Shown here one piece after another: positions 23,895 to 32,779 of a DNA stretch of 61,805 nt. Under the pieces are notes generated by a model. It was given only the letters and a program-made list of their open reading frames with translations. It was not told the DNA's origin and made no database searches. The stretch's first letter is position 1, and each line of letters starts with the position of its first letter. Source of the DNA: Solirubrobacterales bacterium (GTDB taxonomy: Bacteria > Actinomycetota > Thermoleophilia > Solirubrobacterales > Solirubrobacteraceae); the NCBI GenBank assembly GCA_027451345.1, contig DAIDJO010000102.1, forward strand, positions 1-61,805, written 5' to 3'. The position numbers and the translations under genes are program-made.

Positions 23895-23981
23895 CGGAGG
23901 GGGCGGGATTCGAACCCGCGGTCGGCTTGCACCGACGCCGGTTTTCAAGACCGGTGCATTCAACCGCTCTGCCACCCCTCC
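23895..23981 (-). tRNA. tRNA-Ser (UGA)
   Basis: On the minus strand the 87-base sequence folds as a class II tRNA. GGAGGGG pairs with CCCCTCC in the acceptor stem, the anticodon loop is CTTGAAA with anticodon TGA, there is a long variable arm, and the T-loop is GTTCGAATC. The discriminator base is G, as expected for serine. CCA is not encoded. No integrase or duplicated tRNA end was seen next to it. Confidence 0.95.
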
Positions 23982-24232
23982 GGCGGTCCGGGGGAGGGTA
24001 GCGAAACGCCGAAAACGCTGCCGTTACGGGCGGTTTCGCACCGTGGGGAATTTCCGTGATCGCTCACCACCGCCGGGCGACCATCACGGAGCGATAGGGC
24101 AGCTCAAGCGGAAGCGTCTCGACCTCAGAACCACCCTGGGGATTGTCCGACGTGGTCAACAGTCATAGGCGACCGGGCTGGCTTGAGGAGCTGAAAGCCC
24201 ACGACCACAGAAGCGCATAGTCTCTCTCAACC

Positions 24233-24730
24233 ATGCTGCTTCGCAAGACCATCGTCACCGTCCGCAGCGTTCCGGCGGAATATCGACGTCACTTCGCTGA
24301 CTGCCGGCGCGAACGGCAGTTCCTTGCCGGCACGTCGTTCCTGACGACCTTCTGTGCCGTCCGGGTCATGACGCATGCGATCCGCGCCAACCGGGGCCCG
24401 TTCCGCAACATCACCCCGGGCGGTCGTCACATCCATCACATGACCTTCGGAATCACTGGGCTGCTGGCCATCGGCTATTTGTGGATGCTGGAGCTTGGCA
24501 TCTCGGAAGCGAGCCGAGTCGGCTCCAGGGCGACCTCGATCGGCTACGGGTGTGCAGCGGCCCTGACGCTCGATGAGTTCGCGCTGTGGCTCAACCTGGA
24601 GGACGACTACTGGACCGCCCAGGGCCGTGAGTCAATCGATGCCGTCGTCGTCTTCGGCACACTGCTGATGCTGGGCGTCTTTGGACGCGACTTCCTCGCT
24701 GACCTACGCAGGATCGCCTCAAACGCCTGA
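24233..24730 (+). CDS. conserved membrane protein with HIHH motif
   Basis: The 165-residue protein starts at ATG 24233. It contains GGRHIHHMTFGI, followed by a membrane helix (GLLAIGYLWMLELGIS), then YGCAAALTLDEFALWLNLED and a last helix (VVVFGTLLMLGVFG). The His-rich segment and the acidic DEFALW stretch look conserved and could bind a metal or a lipid headgroup. The pattern recalls small actinobacterial integral membrane proteins of unknown function. No operon partner. Confidence 0.65.
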   Translation: MLLRKTIVTVRSVPAEYRRHFADCRRERQFLAGTSFLTTFCAVRVMTHAIRANRGPFRNITPGGRHIHHMTFGITGLLAIGYLWMLELGISEASRVGSRATSIGYGCAAALTLDEFALWLNLEDDYWTAQGRESIDAVVVFGTLLMLGVFGRDFLADLRRIASNA

Positions 24731-25270
24731 GGCTCAGGCAGAGGCCCGTTCGAGCGAGCGGTCGCTGGCAAGCGGCCTGGCAAGTGCTATGAACCCGGTG
24801 GTGGCTCGGGCAGCACCGCACCGCGCCCCGCTCTCGATGTGGCGACGACGAGCCGCATTCGAGCGCGAGCGCGGGGCAGGCGAGCTTCGTACGCGTTATG
24901 TGGTCAGGTCAGCGTGCGCCATGAGCGCATGGGGGGAGAGATCGCCGGCGGGTAGTCGATGCAGGCGCCCCGCTCGCGGAACCGAGCCGCTCGCAGAGCG
25001 AGAGCACCTCGGTTTGCAGAAACCCTGTGTCCTGCCGCATCGTGTGAGAGCCGCGGTTGTGGCGTGCGTGATCAGTTCTGATGCTCTGCAACGTTCGCGA
25101 CCAAATCGGGCACCGGGTCGTAACGCCGCTTCAGCCAGGTTTCGTACAGCTCGATCAGCCGTCCGAAGTGCGTCCATCTCAGCTCAGCAGCACCCGAGGA
25201 CCAGCCTCGCCGACGACTGCTTCTCAGGGCCCCACCGACAACCGTGCGGTGCTCGGAGCAGCTCCAGGCC
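24731..25270. other. intergenic stretch, no supported gene
   Basis: The open frames here are short, overlapping and low in hydrophobic periodicity, and I found no domain, RNA gene or repeat. It separates a plus-strand gene from the 3' end of the minus-strand epoxide hydrolase gene. It could hold a decayed gene. Confidence 0.4.
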
Positions 25271-26440
25271 CTAGCCCGACTGCCTAGCTGGGCGAAACGC
25301 GTCACGCAGGGCGCGGGCGAGCAGCTCGGGTTCAGCCACTGCAGGGAAGTGGCCGCCGACGGGATGTTCGGCCCAAGACGTGACGTTGTAGTAGCGCTCA
25401 GCGAGTTCTCGTGGGGGTTTTGGGAACGGGACGCGCTCTCCGCCGAAGATGCTGATCGCGGTCGGGACCGGGGATGGATCGCCGGCCGGGAGCGCCGCGC
25501 CCGGGAGGTGGCGGTGAGCCCAGTAGGGCAGCAGCGAGGTGACGATAGTCCCGGTCGCCCAGTACAGCGTCAGAGTTCCCAGCAACAGCTCGCGGTCAAA
25601 CGCCGTGCTGCCATCGGGGCGGGTACTGCTCCACGCGACCACCTTCTCACCGATCCACGCACCCAGTCCAGCCGGACTGTCGGACAGCCCCACGCCCAAG
25701 GTCGATGGCTTCGTTGCATGCTCGTGCATGTATCCGCCCTCCTCCGCGGTCCACTGCCCGACCAGACGGGCAAACTCCTCCTCGCGCTCTGTCAGCGACT
25801 CAGGCACGACGGCCAAGCTGGGGGTCGCAAGGTGTACGGCCGCGACGGCGTCTGGTCGATCGCGAGCAAGCCATCCGGTCACCCCGGCTCCCAGGTCGCT
25901 GCCATGCGCCACGAAGCGCCCGTACCCCAGACCCTCACTCACGAGCTCATACCAGAGCCCGGCGACCTCACGTCCGGTCATCCCTGATGTCGGCGGCGGT
26001 CCGCTGAACCCGTATCCGGGAAGCGACGGGATCACTACCGTAAACGCGTCGGCCGGATCAGCTCCATGGGCCCCAGGATCAGTCAGGAGTGGAAGGACCG
26101 GCAGGTACTCCAGAAACGAGCCAGGCCAGCCGTGGGTGAGTACCAATGGCAACGGACGCGGCCCATGACCTTCGACGTGCACCAGGTGAATTGTCTGACC
26201 GGAGACCTCCGCCCGTTGCTGCGGCAGAGCATCGAGTCGTGCCTGAAACGCGTCGGCGTCAAATGCCGCCCACTCCGCCAACAGGTCCTCCAACCAGGCG
26301 CGTGGGACTCCGCGGTCCCAACTGGTCTCAGGGTCCGCGAGCCGACGGTAGCTGGTCAGCCGCCGCTTGAGGCCGGCCAGCGCGTCGGCGGCCAGCTCAC
26401 CACGGTCCTCCGCGATGCGCACGCGAATGTGATCGCCCAC
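25271..26440 (-). CDS. epoxide hydrolase family protein (alpha/beta hydrolase with EHN domain)
   Basis: The 389-residue protein has the N-terminal EHN lid region (YRRLADPETSWDRGVPRAWL) and an alpha/beta hydrolase core. Visible features are the oxyanion HGWPGS, SLPGYGFSGPP, the nucleophile Asp in HGSDLGAGVTGWLA, and the catalytic His in VGGHFPAVAEP near the end. Members open epoxides to diols with an Asp-His-acid triad. Length and motifs are intact. No obvious pathway genes lie beside it, so the substrate is unknown. Confidence 0.9.
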   Translation of the reverse strand: MGDHIRVRIAEDRGELAADALAGLKRRLTSYRRLADPETSWDRGVPRAWLEDLLAEWAAFDADAFQARLDALPQQRAEVSGQTIHLVHVEGHGPRPLPLVLTHGWPGSFLEYLPVLPLLTDPGAHGADPADAFTVVIPSLPGYGFSGPPPTSGMTGREVAGLWYELVSEGLGYGRFVAHGSDLGAGVTGWLARDRPDAVAAVHLATPSLAVVPESLTEREEEFARLVGQWTAEEGGYMHEHATKPSTLGVGLSDSPAGLGAWIGEKVVAWSSTRPDGSTAFDRELLLGTLTLYWATGTIVTSLLPYWAHRHLPGAALPAGDPSPVPTAISIFGGERVPFPKPPRELAERYYNVTSWAEHPVGGHFPAVAEPELLARALRDAFRPARQSG

Positions 26441-27046
26441 CCCCCGATCTTCTCACACACCATGCTGCCATCCCACCCGGGCCGACGTGCGAGTCCGCCC
26501 GTGCAACCGCCGCCGCACAAGAATGGATCTCCATCCGCGCTTACAGCTGCGCTTCGGGGCAGGCAGCTCGCGGTGGCGCGGACGGACTGCGTTCGCTTCT
26601 GGGCTCCCCGCGCTTCGGCAACTCCCCGTCGCGTGCGCGCGGTGCCACCAGTGGTGGCAGAGGTACTCAGGATCGACGGACGGCGGGACCACGGGTGAGA
26701 GCCATTGGCTGTGGAGCAGCGCATCGAGCGCGACGTGGCGGATGCTGCGGTGTCCGTTGTCGGCGCCGATACCCTCAACGCCAGCGAGATCGAGGAGCTC
26801 TTCAAGCGCGCCGGTCCGGCGAAAGCTCCCCACCTCGCTCTCTTCGTCGGCTACCCGGAGGATCCTCGCTTGGTGAAGCCGGCCAGCTGTGCGGCTTCTG
26901 TACATCGTGTACCGAACTCTGAAATCATGGGGACGTTGCGCGGTGCCGCTGACCGATTGATACGTCAGGAGGGGTCATTGAGCGACGACGGGGAGCGCAC
27001 GCGCCTCGCACCGGGCACGCGTCGGTCCCGGGGATCGGGTGGCTAG
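26441..27046. other. region before the ECF sigma gene with weak ORFs and a possible leader peptide
   Basis: A 113-codon frame (TTG 26705 to 27046) reads GADTLNASEIEELFKRAG and LALFVGYPEDPR. It could be a remnant of a gene, but has no recognisable domain. Inside it, AGGAGGGG stands 3 bases before TTG 26978, which would give a 22-residue peptide ending in the TAG directly before the sigma factor start. GTACA and TGTAC flank TCG just upstream, a small inverted repeat that might be an operator. Confidence 0.3.
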
Positions 27047-27577
27047 TTGAGCAGCGGCGGGACGCGCCCGTCGCTGCGCGATGACGACGAGTTTCAGGAC
27101 TTCGCTGCAGCGTTCCTGCCGACCCTGCTGAAGGGTGCCTACCTGCTGCTTCGCGACATCGACCTCGCCGAAGACGCCGTCCAGGGAACCCTGTTACGAG
27201 TCTTTCGGCACTGGCCGGAGGCCCGAGACGCGCCCGAGGCATACAGCCGTGTGGCGCTCGTGAACGTTTGCCGAGACCATTGGCGCCGGCTCGGCGGCCG
27301 CCCGCGGGAGGCCCTGACTGAGCGCCTCGAGGCAAGAGCCCGAAACCCGTTTGAGGACGGTGCGGCCGAACGCCAGTCACTCGACTCCGCGCTCGCGACC
27401 CTCGGCTCGCCCGAGCGCGAGATTCTGATCCTGCGGTTCTTCCTCGAGCTCTCGGTGGTCGAGACCGCCACGGTCCTGGGTATCGCAGAGGGAACGGTGA
27501 AGTCCTCAACAAGCCGGGGGCTCATGCAGCTGCGCGGACTGCTCACATCGAGCGAGGAGGTGAGCAACCGTGGCTGA
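27047..27577 (+). CDS. ECF sigma factor, SigE-like
   Basis: The 176-residue protein starts at TTG 27047. Region 2 is LLRDIDLAEDAVQGTLLRVF with RVALVNVCRDHWRR; region 4 is LGSPEREILILRFFLELSVV with a helix-turn-helix in TATVLGIAEGTVKSSTSRG. It matches actinobacterial SigE-family ECF factors. The start directly follows a TAG stop of a possible leader peptide. The next gene overlaps by 8 bases and is the likely membrane partner or anti-sigma factor. Confidence 0.9.
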   Translation: MSSGGTRPSLRDDDEFQDFAAAFLPTLLKGAYLLLRDIDLAEDAVQGTLLRVFRHWPEARDAPEAYSRVALVNVCRDHWRRLGGRPREALTERLEARARNPFEDGAAERQSLDSALATLGSPEREILILRFFLELSVVETATVLGIAEGTVKSSTSRGLMQLRGLLTSSEEVSNRG

Positions 27578-28178
27578 CGAAGAGGAGCTCGGCGCTGCCC
27601 TCGCTGACGCTCTGCGTGCGCGCGTCAGGGACATCGAGCCAACAGACCGGCTGAGGGATTGGGTCAAGACCGAGCTTCGCTCCCGGCCGAACGCGTCGGC
27701 ACAGCCCAAGCGCACGCGTCGCCGTTGGGCGCTCACGATCCTCACCCCAACGACCGCCGTGGCCGCAGCGATCGTGGTCCTGCTCCTCGGAACCCAGGCC
27801 CCACCATCGTTCGCGGTGGCCCGGACACCGGCCGGCCTGGTGCGCGTCACCCTGCGCGACATCGAAGGCGTCCGGGGGGCAAACACGAAGCTTCTCCAAC
27901 TCGGCGTGAGGAACATCACGGTCGTTCCGGTGATGACCGGATGCAGCAGTCACCTGCAGCTCCTGTTCACCGGCATCGGGCCCCACCAAGGCGGCGCCGA
28001 AATCTCGATCAACCCCAACGAGATCCCTCGCCACACGACCGACGTTCTGGCCGCACGACAACTCCCCTCCGGTGACATCGCCCTCGGCATCGGACGCACC
28101 CACGGTCCCCCGCCCGTGTGCGTTGCGCCGGTCAGGTTCGGAGTCGGCATACCACCCTCGCCAACCCACGCTCCCTGA
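27570..28178 (+). CDS. membrane-anchored partner of the ECF factor, possible anti-sigma
   Basis: The 202-residue protein starts at GTG 27570. The N-terminal 45 residues are cytosolic (DIEPTDRLRDWVKTEL), then comes one membrane helix (LTPTTAVAAAIVVLLLG) and an external domain of about 120 residues with two Cys. There is no zinc-binding HxxxCxxC motif, so it is not a classical ZAS anti-sigma factor. Translational coupling to the sigma gene supports an anti-sigma or sensor role (inference). Confidence 0.75.
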   Translation: MADEEELGAALADALRARVRDIEPTDRLRDWVKTELRSRPNASAQPKRTRRRWALTILTPTTAVAAAIVVLLLGTQAPPSFAVARTPAGLVRVTLRDIEGVRGANTKLLQLGVRNITVVPVMTGCSSHLQLLFTGIGPHQGGAEISINPNEIPRHTTDVLAARQLPSGDIALGIGRTHGPPPVCVAPVRFGVGIPPSPTHAP

Positions 28179-28969
28179 GTCGCGCTCACCGCTTTGGCGG
28201 GGCAACCCGCGTCGGCTCGCGTGATCATCGCGCTTGGCTCGGCCGGCTCGCGGTCATGTGAGCGACCGGCTGACCGCTCGCCGTCTGATCGGGCGCTCAC
28301 CGACGCGTGATCGAGGAAGGAGCTTGTCCATCTCCGCTCCTGGCTCGCACGCCGAGAGCTCGAGACCGCCGTGTTCGTCGATGGCGAGTCACTACCCAGC
28401 CATCACGATCAAGAGCACAGAGCACCAGCCGCGAACGCGATGCGCTGCCGATCAACTCGGGGAGTTCCCACCACCTGATCAGCCGGTGGCGCCGTCTCGT
28501 CAGTGTGCCCAGACGGCTGCGACGGTGGCGGCGATGGCGCGGCCCTGTTGGCGGCCGGCGTCGGCGGCCGGCTTGGCCCGGTTGGGGTGTGGGGATTCGG
28601 TCCGATGGTGGCGCGGCTCCTGTCATCGGGGGTGGCGAGTGTGGCCAGCGCGGTCTGGCTGAGCTGCGCGAACGGGTGGCTGGCGTCGCCCCCGATCTGC
28701 GGTTTCGAGCCGAATGCGGCGTCTCGTACCTCCTGTGGCGCACGGACGTCGGAGGGCAGCATCGACGCATCCGCTCTGAACTGACAAGTCCTGGAGGTGA
28801 TGGGAGTCCCCGGGCCGCCGCCCGACCCGCCCCGGAGACGGACAGTTGAGGGGCGATGAATCACAGCACCTGGTCGGATCGAGACATGCCTCTGGGGATC
28901 GCCTCGGATCTCGACTGGCCAGCTGGCCGGTCCGCGTGGTGTCACAGCGTCGGCGGTAGGGTGGTGGCC
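28179..28969. other. 791-base stretch without a supported gene
   Basis: Overlapping Arg/Pro-rich frames on both strands show no domain. A plus-strand frame at 28503-28784 has a hydrophobic start but no family features. There is no inverted repeat pair or transposase suggesting an insertion sequence. It may be decayed sequence next to the damaged amidotransferase gene. Confidence 0.4.
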
Positions 28970-29840
28970 GTGTGTCGTCTGTTTGGGTTGAGCGGGCGGG
29001 CCGGAGCGCCTGTCAGCCACCTTCTGGCTGCTCAACGCTCCCGATTCCCTGGTGAGGCAGAGCCGGAGCGAACCCGACGGGACCGGTCTCGGGGTCTTTG
29101 ACACGCGCGGACGGCCGGTGGTGGACAAGCAGCCTCTCGCCGCGTATGCCGATCAGGCGTTTGCTCGGGAGGCTCGGACGATCACCTCCCGGACGTTCGT
29201 CGCGCACGTCCGCTACGCGTCGACCGGCGATTTGACGCTCCGCAACACCCATCCGTTTCAGCTCGATGATCGCCTGTTTGCCCACAACGGCGTGCTCGAG
29301 GACCTTCCGGCGTTGGAGCGCGAACTTGGCGCCGACCTGGCACGTGTACGGGGCGACACCGATTCCGAGCGGTTCTTCGCGCTGATCACGCGTGAGATCG
29401 AGCGCTGCGGCGACGTGGGCGCAGGCATCGCCGCCGCCGCCCGGTGGGTCGCCGAGCATCTGCCCGTGCTGTCGGCCAACTTCATTCTCATCGACGCGAG
29501 TGAGCTCTGGGCGCTGCGCTATCCCGAGACCCACGATCTGTACGTGCTGGAACGACGGCCGGGCGGCCATCGTGGCAACGAGCCGCTGGCGCACACCGGC
29601 CAGCGGCGCCCGGACCGGATGCGGGTCACCTCCGGCACTCTTGCCGACAGACCGTCGGTCGTGGTGGCAACCGAGCGCATGGACGACGACCCCGGCTGGC
29701 GGCGGCTGAGCTCGGGCGAGTTGCTCCATGTCGCCGCCGACCTCACCGTCGACAGCCATCGAATCATCGATCGCCAGCCTGCCCGCCCCCTTTCTCTCGC
29801 CGACCTCGGTCAACGGGCAGCCGCCTCGCAGCACGGGTGA
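28970..29840 (+). pseudogene. class II glutamine amidotransferase (YafJ-like) with one frameshift
   Basis: GTG 28970 begins MCRLFGLSG, the N terminus of class II amidotransferases with the catalytic Cys at position 2. The frame is lost within GCGGGCGGG near 28992-29000. The continuation lies in another frame from PERLSATFWLLNAPDSL and runs to 29840 with SEPDGTGLGVF, VAHVRYASTG, NTHPF and FAHNGVL intact. Dropping one G restores a seamless family sequence of about 289 residues. Without the first part the protein lacks its nucleophile. It is a genuine recent mutation or a sequencing indel; I favour the latter because everything else is conserved. Confidence 0.8.
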
Positions 29841-29959
29841 GGGGACCGCACCCCATCGGCATCCACGGGCGACGAACATCCGGAGCCTGTTGGCTGGCTG
29901 GGTGGAGGTGGTGACGGCGGGGTGGGCCGGACCGGGGCACGGCGGCGTAGGCTTTGAGC

Positions 29960-30700
29960 ATGTCGATCGAGACCGAGGAGCAGCTTGAGGCGCTCAGAGC
30001 CGCGGGTCGTGTCGTCGCTGAGGCGATTCGCGCGATGCGGGCTGAGGTCCGGGTGGGGGTCAGCACGCGTGAGCTCGACGAGGTCGCCGCATGTGTGTTT
30101 GCCCGGGCGGGCGCACGCTCCGGCCCGCAGCTTGACTACGGGTTTCCCGGAACCAGCTGCATCAGCGTCAACGACGAGGCCGTGCACGGCGTCCCGGGCA
30201 GCCGACGCCTCGAGGACGGTGATCTGGTCAAGCTCGATGTGACCGCGGAGCTCGACGGTTACTACGCGGATGCGTGCGTCTCAGTCCCGGTCGGGCGAGC
30301 ATTCCCCGGGTACCGGCGACTCGCTGAGGCAAGCCGCCGAGCGCTCTACAGCGGCATGCGAGCCGCTCGGGCCGGCGTTCCGATCAACGAGATCGGTCGT
30401 GCTGTCGAGACCACGGTCGCCGGCTATGGGTACGCGGTCTGCCGGGATCTCGCCGGTCACGGGATCGGACGCCGGATCCACGAGCCGCCAAACGTGCCCA
30501 GCTTCCACCACCCTCGACTGGGTCAGCGACTCACCCATGGGCTGGTGATCACGATCGAGCCGATCATCGCCGCTGGCGATGGCGAGGTCGACGACACCGA
30601 CGATGGCTGGACGCTCAAGACTCGCGATGGATCCTGCGCGGCGCACTTTGAGCACACGATCGTTGTCACTGATACGGTGCCGGTCGTCCTGACGGCCTGA
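29960..30700 (+). CDS. map: methionine aminopeptidase, type I
   Basis: I chose ATG 29960 (TTG 29954 is the alternative), giving 246 residues. The pita-bread fold metal ligands are visible: LVKLDVTAELDGYYADAC (two Asp), AGHGIGRRIHEPPNVP (His), ITIEPI (Glu) and HFEHTIVVTD (Glu), with the substrate His in VNDEAVHGVPG. It removes the initiator Met in the cytosol. It is 5 bases from the convergent XRE gene. There is no N-terminal SH3/zinc-finger extension. A second map next to secY is expected elsewhere in such a genome. Confidence 0.95.
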   Translation: MSIETEEQLEALRAAGRVVAEAIRAMRAEVRVGVSTRELDEVAACVFARAGARSGPQLDYGFPGTSCISVNDEAVHGVPGSRRLEDGDLVKLDVTAELDGYYADACVSVPVGRAFPGYRRLAEASRRALYSGMRAARAGVPINEIGRAVETTVAGYGYAVCRDLAGHGIGRRIHEPPNVPSFHHPRLGQRLTHGLVITIEPIIAAGDGEVDDTDDGWTLKTRDGSCAAHFEHTIVVTDTVPVVLTA

Positions 30701-30705
30701 GCGGT

Positions 30706-31578
30706 CTAGCGCTGCGACGAAGCTCGTTCGGGACGGCCTGCGAAGCTCTGGTTGCCGATGACGCTCAGCAGGCGCAGGCGCTCAGCGGAGTCGGTGCCCG
30801 GCGTTGCGGTGTAGAGCAGCAGGATCTGCGAGTCGTTCTCGGTGGAGAGGGTCTCGCAGTCAAGCTCGATCGGCCCGACCGCGGGGTGCAGGAACGTCTT
30901 GCGGTCTGGGCCGGGTCTCCACACCACGTCGTGCGTGGCCCAGATCGACGCGAACTCCGGTGAGGCGGCGAGCAGGCGGTCGATCAGTCTTCGGCCACGT
31001 GGATCGTCGGGATGGCGACCCGCGGTGAGGTGCAGCACCGCCGCATACGAGCGCGAGTACTGCGCGTGCTGCTCGACCGGGTGCAGGGCGCGCTCGCCCG
31101 GCTGGGTGAACCAGCGGTAGAAGCGCGACCGGTTCAGGTCGCCGGGCTCGAAGCGGGACTCATCGCCGAGCAGCGCGATCGCGAGGGGGTTCTGGGCGAG
31201 CGTCTCCCCGAGGTCGTTGGTGACCATCGCCGGCGCATCGATTCGGTCGAGCACCCGTCGCATGGCGGGCGCCACGTGGTCGCTGCGCACATCGCTGCGC
31301 GGCGGTGTGTGCCCTGCCAGCCGGTACAGGTGGTCACGCTCGGTCAGGGTCAGGCGCAGCGCACGGCTGATCGCGGCGATCATCGGTGGGGACGGTTGCG
31401 GGCCGCGCTGCTGTTCCAGCCGGGCGTAGTAGTCGGTCGACATGCTGGCCAGCGTCGCGACCTCCTCACGACGCAGGCCGCGCGTACGGCGACGAGGAGT
31501 TCTCGGCAACCCGACGTCCTCGGGCTGCAGCGACTCCCGCCGGTGTCGCAGGAAGTCGGCGAGCTGTACGCGGTCCAT
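30706..31578 (-). CDS. XRE-family regulator with MmyB-like ligand-binding domain
   Basis: The 290-residue protein starts at ATG 31578. It has an N-terminal helix-turn-helix (TRGLRREEVATLASMSTDYYARLEQ, here given in parts) and a PAS-like MmyB domain (residues 110-270) with PAMVTNDLGETLAQN and the typical YRWFTQPGERALHP and HDVVWR segments. These domains bind fatty-acid-like ligands. It is divergent from the SDR gene at 31682, with 103 bases between; this regulator-SDR layout is common in actinobacteria and suggests that it represses that gene. Confidence 0.92.
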   Translation of the reverse strand: MDRVQLADFLRHRRESLQPEDVGLPRTPRRRTRGLRREEVATLASMSTDYYARLEQQRGPQPSPPMIAAISRALRLTLTERDHLYRLAGHTPPRSDVRSDHVAPAMRRVLDRIDAPAMVTNDLGETLAQNPLAIALLGDESRFEPGDLNRSRFYRWFTQPGERALHPVEQHAQYSRSYAAVLHLTAGRHPDDPRGRRLIDRLLAASPEFASIWATHDVVWRPGPDRKTFLHPAVGPIELDCETLSTENDSQILLLYTATPGTDSAERLRLLSVIGNQSFAGRPERASSQR

Positions 31579-31681
31579 GCAACGCAGTATGGGCCGTCGA
31601 TCGGTACCCCAGCCACGGATTGTTGATCCCTGGTTGAGCGGGTCTCTTCACAAGGACCTCGCCGCGGCGCACAGTGTGGGC

Positions 31682-32440
31682 ATGACCACCGAAACCCCAA
31701 CTTCCGTTGCCGTGATCACCGGCGGCAGCCGGGGCCTGGGCCGCGCGACTGCGCTGGCTCTCGCCGATGCCGGCCTCGACGTGATCGTGACCTACAACAC
31801 CAGCGAATCCGCGGCCCGCGATGTCGTCACCGCGATCGAAGCCAAGGGTCGCCGCGGCGCAGCGCTCAAGCTCGACGCGACCGACATCACGTCGTTCCCG
31901 GCGTTTGTTACCAGCCTCCGCGCCGAGCTGCCCGACGGGACCTTCAACATCCTCGTCAACAATGCCGGTACCGCTCTCTACAGCCGACTCAGCGAAACGA
32001 CCGAGGTCGAGTTCGATCAGGTCTTCGCGGTGCACGTCAAGGGTCCGTTCTTTCTCACCCAGGCACTCGAGCCGCTGTTGGCCGATGGCGGGCGGATCAT
32101 CAACATCTCGAGCGCACTCACACGTCTCACGTTCGCGCGCTCCGGTCCGTACGCCTCGGCCAAGGGTGCGGTCGAGGTCCTCACCCGCTACCAGGCGCTC
32201 GAATACGGCGAGCGCGGCATCACAGCCAACGTGCTCGCCGTCGGTCCGGTCCCGACCGACTTCGGAAACGGCCACCTGCGATCGAGCCCGGAACTACAGG
32301 ACGCCATGATCGACGCTGCAGCCCTCAAGCGACTCGCCACCCCCGAGGACATCGGGCGCGCCATCGTGGGCCTGGCCACCGCCTCCGGCGAATGGATCAC
32401 CGGCCAACGCATCGAGGCTTCAGGCGGAGTCCGCCTCTAG
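31682..32440 (+). CDS. classical short-chain dehydrogenase/reductase
   Basis: I chose ATG 31682 (252 residues); the longer frame overlaps the divergent regulator. The motifs are intact: VITGGSRGLGRA (NADP-binding), LVNNAGTALYS, IINISSALTRL with the catalytic Ser, and YASAKGAVEVL with Tyr and Lys. The C terminus EWITGQRIEASGG is typical. Substrate unknown. Likely controlled by the MmyB-type regulator encoded divergently. A strong hairpin follows the stop. Confidence 0.92.
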   Translation: MTTETPTSVAVITGGSRGLGRATALALADAGLDVIVTYNTSESAARDVVTAIEAKGRRGAALKLDATDITSFPAFVTSLRAELPDGTFNILVNNAGTALYSRLSETTEVEFDQVFAVHVKGPFFLTQALEPLLADGGRIINISSALTRLTFARSGPYASAKGAVEVLTRYQALEYGERGITANVLAVGPVPTDFGNGHLRSSPELQDAMIDAAALKRLATPEDIGRAIVGLATASGEWITGQRIEASGGVRL

Positions 32441-32452
32441 CTGGCCGACACC

Positions 32453-32483
32453 CCGGCAGCGTGACGACCCGTCACGCTGCCGG
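32453..32483 (+). terminator. strong hairpin terminator after the SDR gene
   Basis: CCGGCAGCGTGACG (32453-32466) and its exact reverse complement (32470-32483) surround a 3-base loop. It begins 12 bases after the SDR stop and is followed by TCTTG rather than a long T run. A 14-bp perfect stem is well above chance. Confidence 0.75.
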
Positions 32484-32519
32484 TCTTGCCGTTCCCGGGT
32501 GGTGCGGGACAATGGGGCC

Positions 32520-32729
32520 ATGGCGCGTCAACCGCGTGGTCGCTTTCGAGGCATCCCGTTCAACTGGTCGCCTCCCAGCAAACATGACGTCGGCAGGGGG
32601 CTCTGGGACCCGGACGATCCGCGGCTGATCACCCCGAAGAACTTCGGCTGGGGCTACAGCATCAACCTCGCTTCCCTGTTCAAACGTCGCGCCCGCGGTG
32701 ACGATCAGAAGCGTCACCGCCCGGAGTAG
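32520..32729 (+). CDS. DUF5808-type small protein
   Basis: The 69-residue protein starts at ATG 32520. It contains RFRGIPFNWSPPS, LWDPDDPRLITPKNFGWGY and SINLASLFKR, matching the DUF5808 pattern (short Trp/Pro-rich segment often at the end of membrane proteins). Here it is free-standing and soluble. Function unknown. Confidence 0.7.
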   Translation: MARQPRGRFRGIPFNWSPPSKHDVGRGLWDPDDPRLITPKNFGWGYSINLASLFKRRARGDDQKRHRPE

Positions 32730-32779
32730 CGGCCGGACCTCAGGGCTGTGCGACGCGCGAACCGCGGTGAATCCCTCGC

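Noticed and set aside
23895-23981. tRNA-Ser as an island attachment site
   Set aside because: No integrase gene or duplicated tRNA 3' end was seen near it, and it lies 6 kb past the end of the accessory block.
24681-25274. 197-codon plus-strand frame after the HIHH membrane protein
   Set aside because: Low-complexity Arg/Ser composition, no ribosome site and no domain; overlaps the 3' end of the previous gene.
28409-29128. 239-codon minus-strand frame across the damaged amidotransferase start
   Set aside because: Pro/Arg/Ser-rich, no domain, and antisense to the conserved amidotransferase N terminus.
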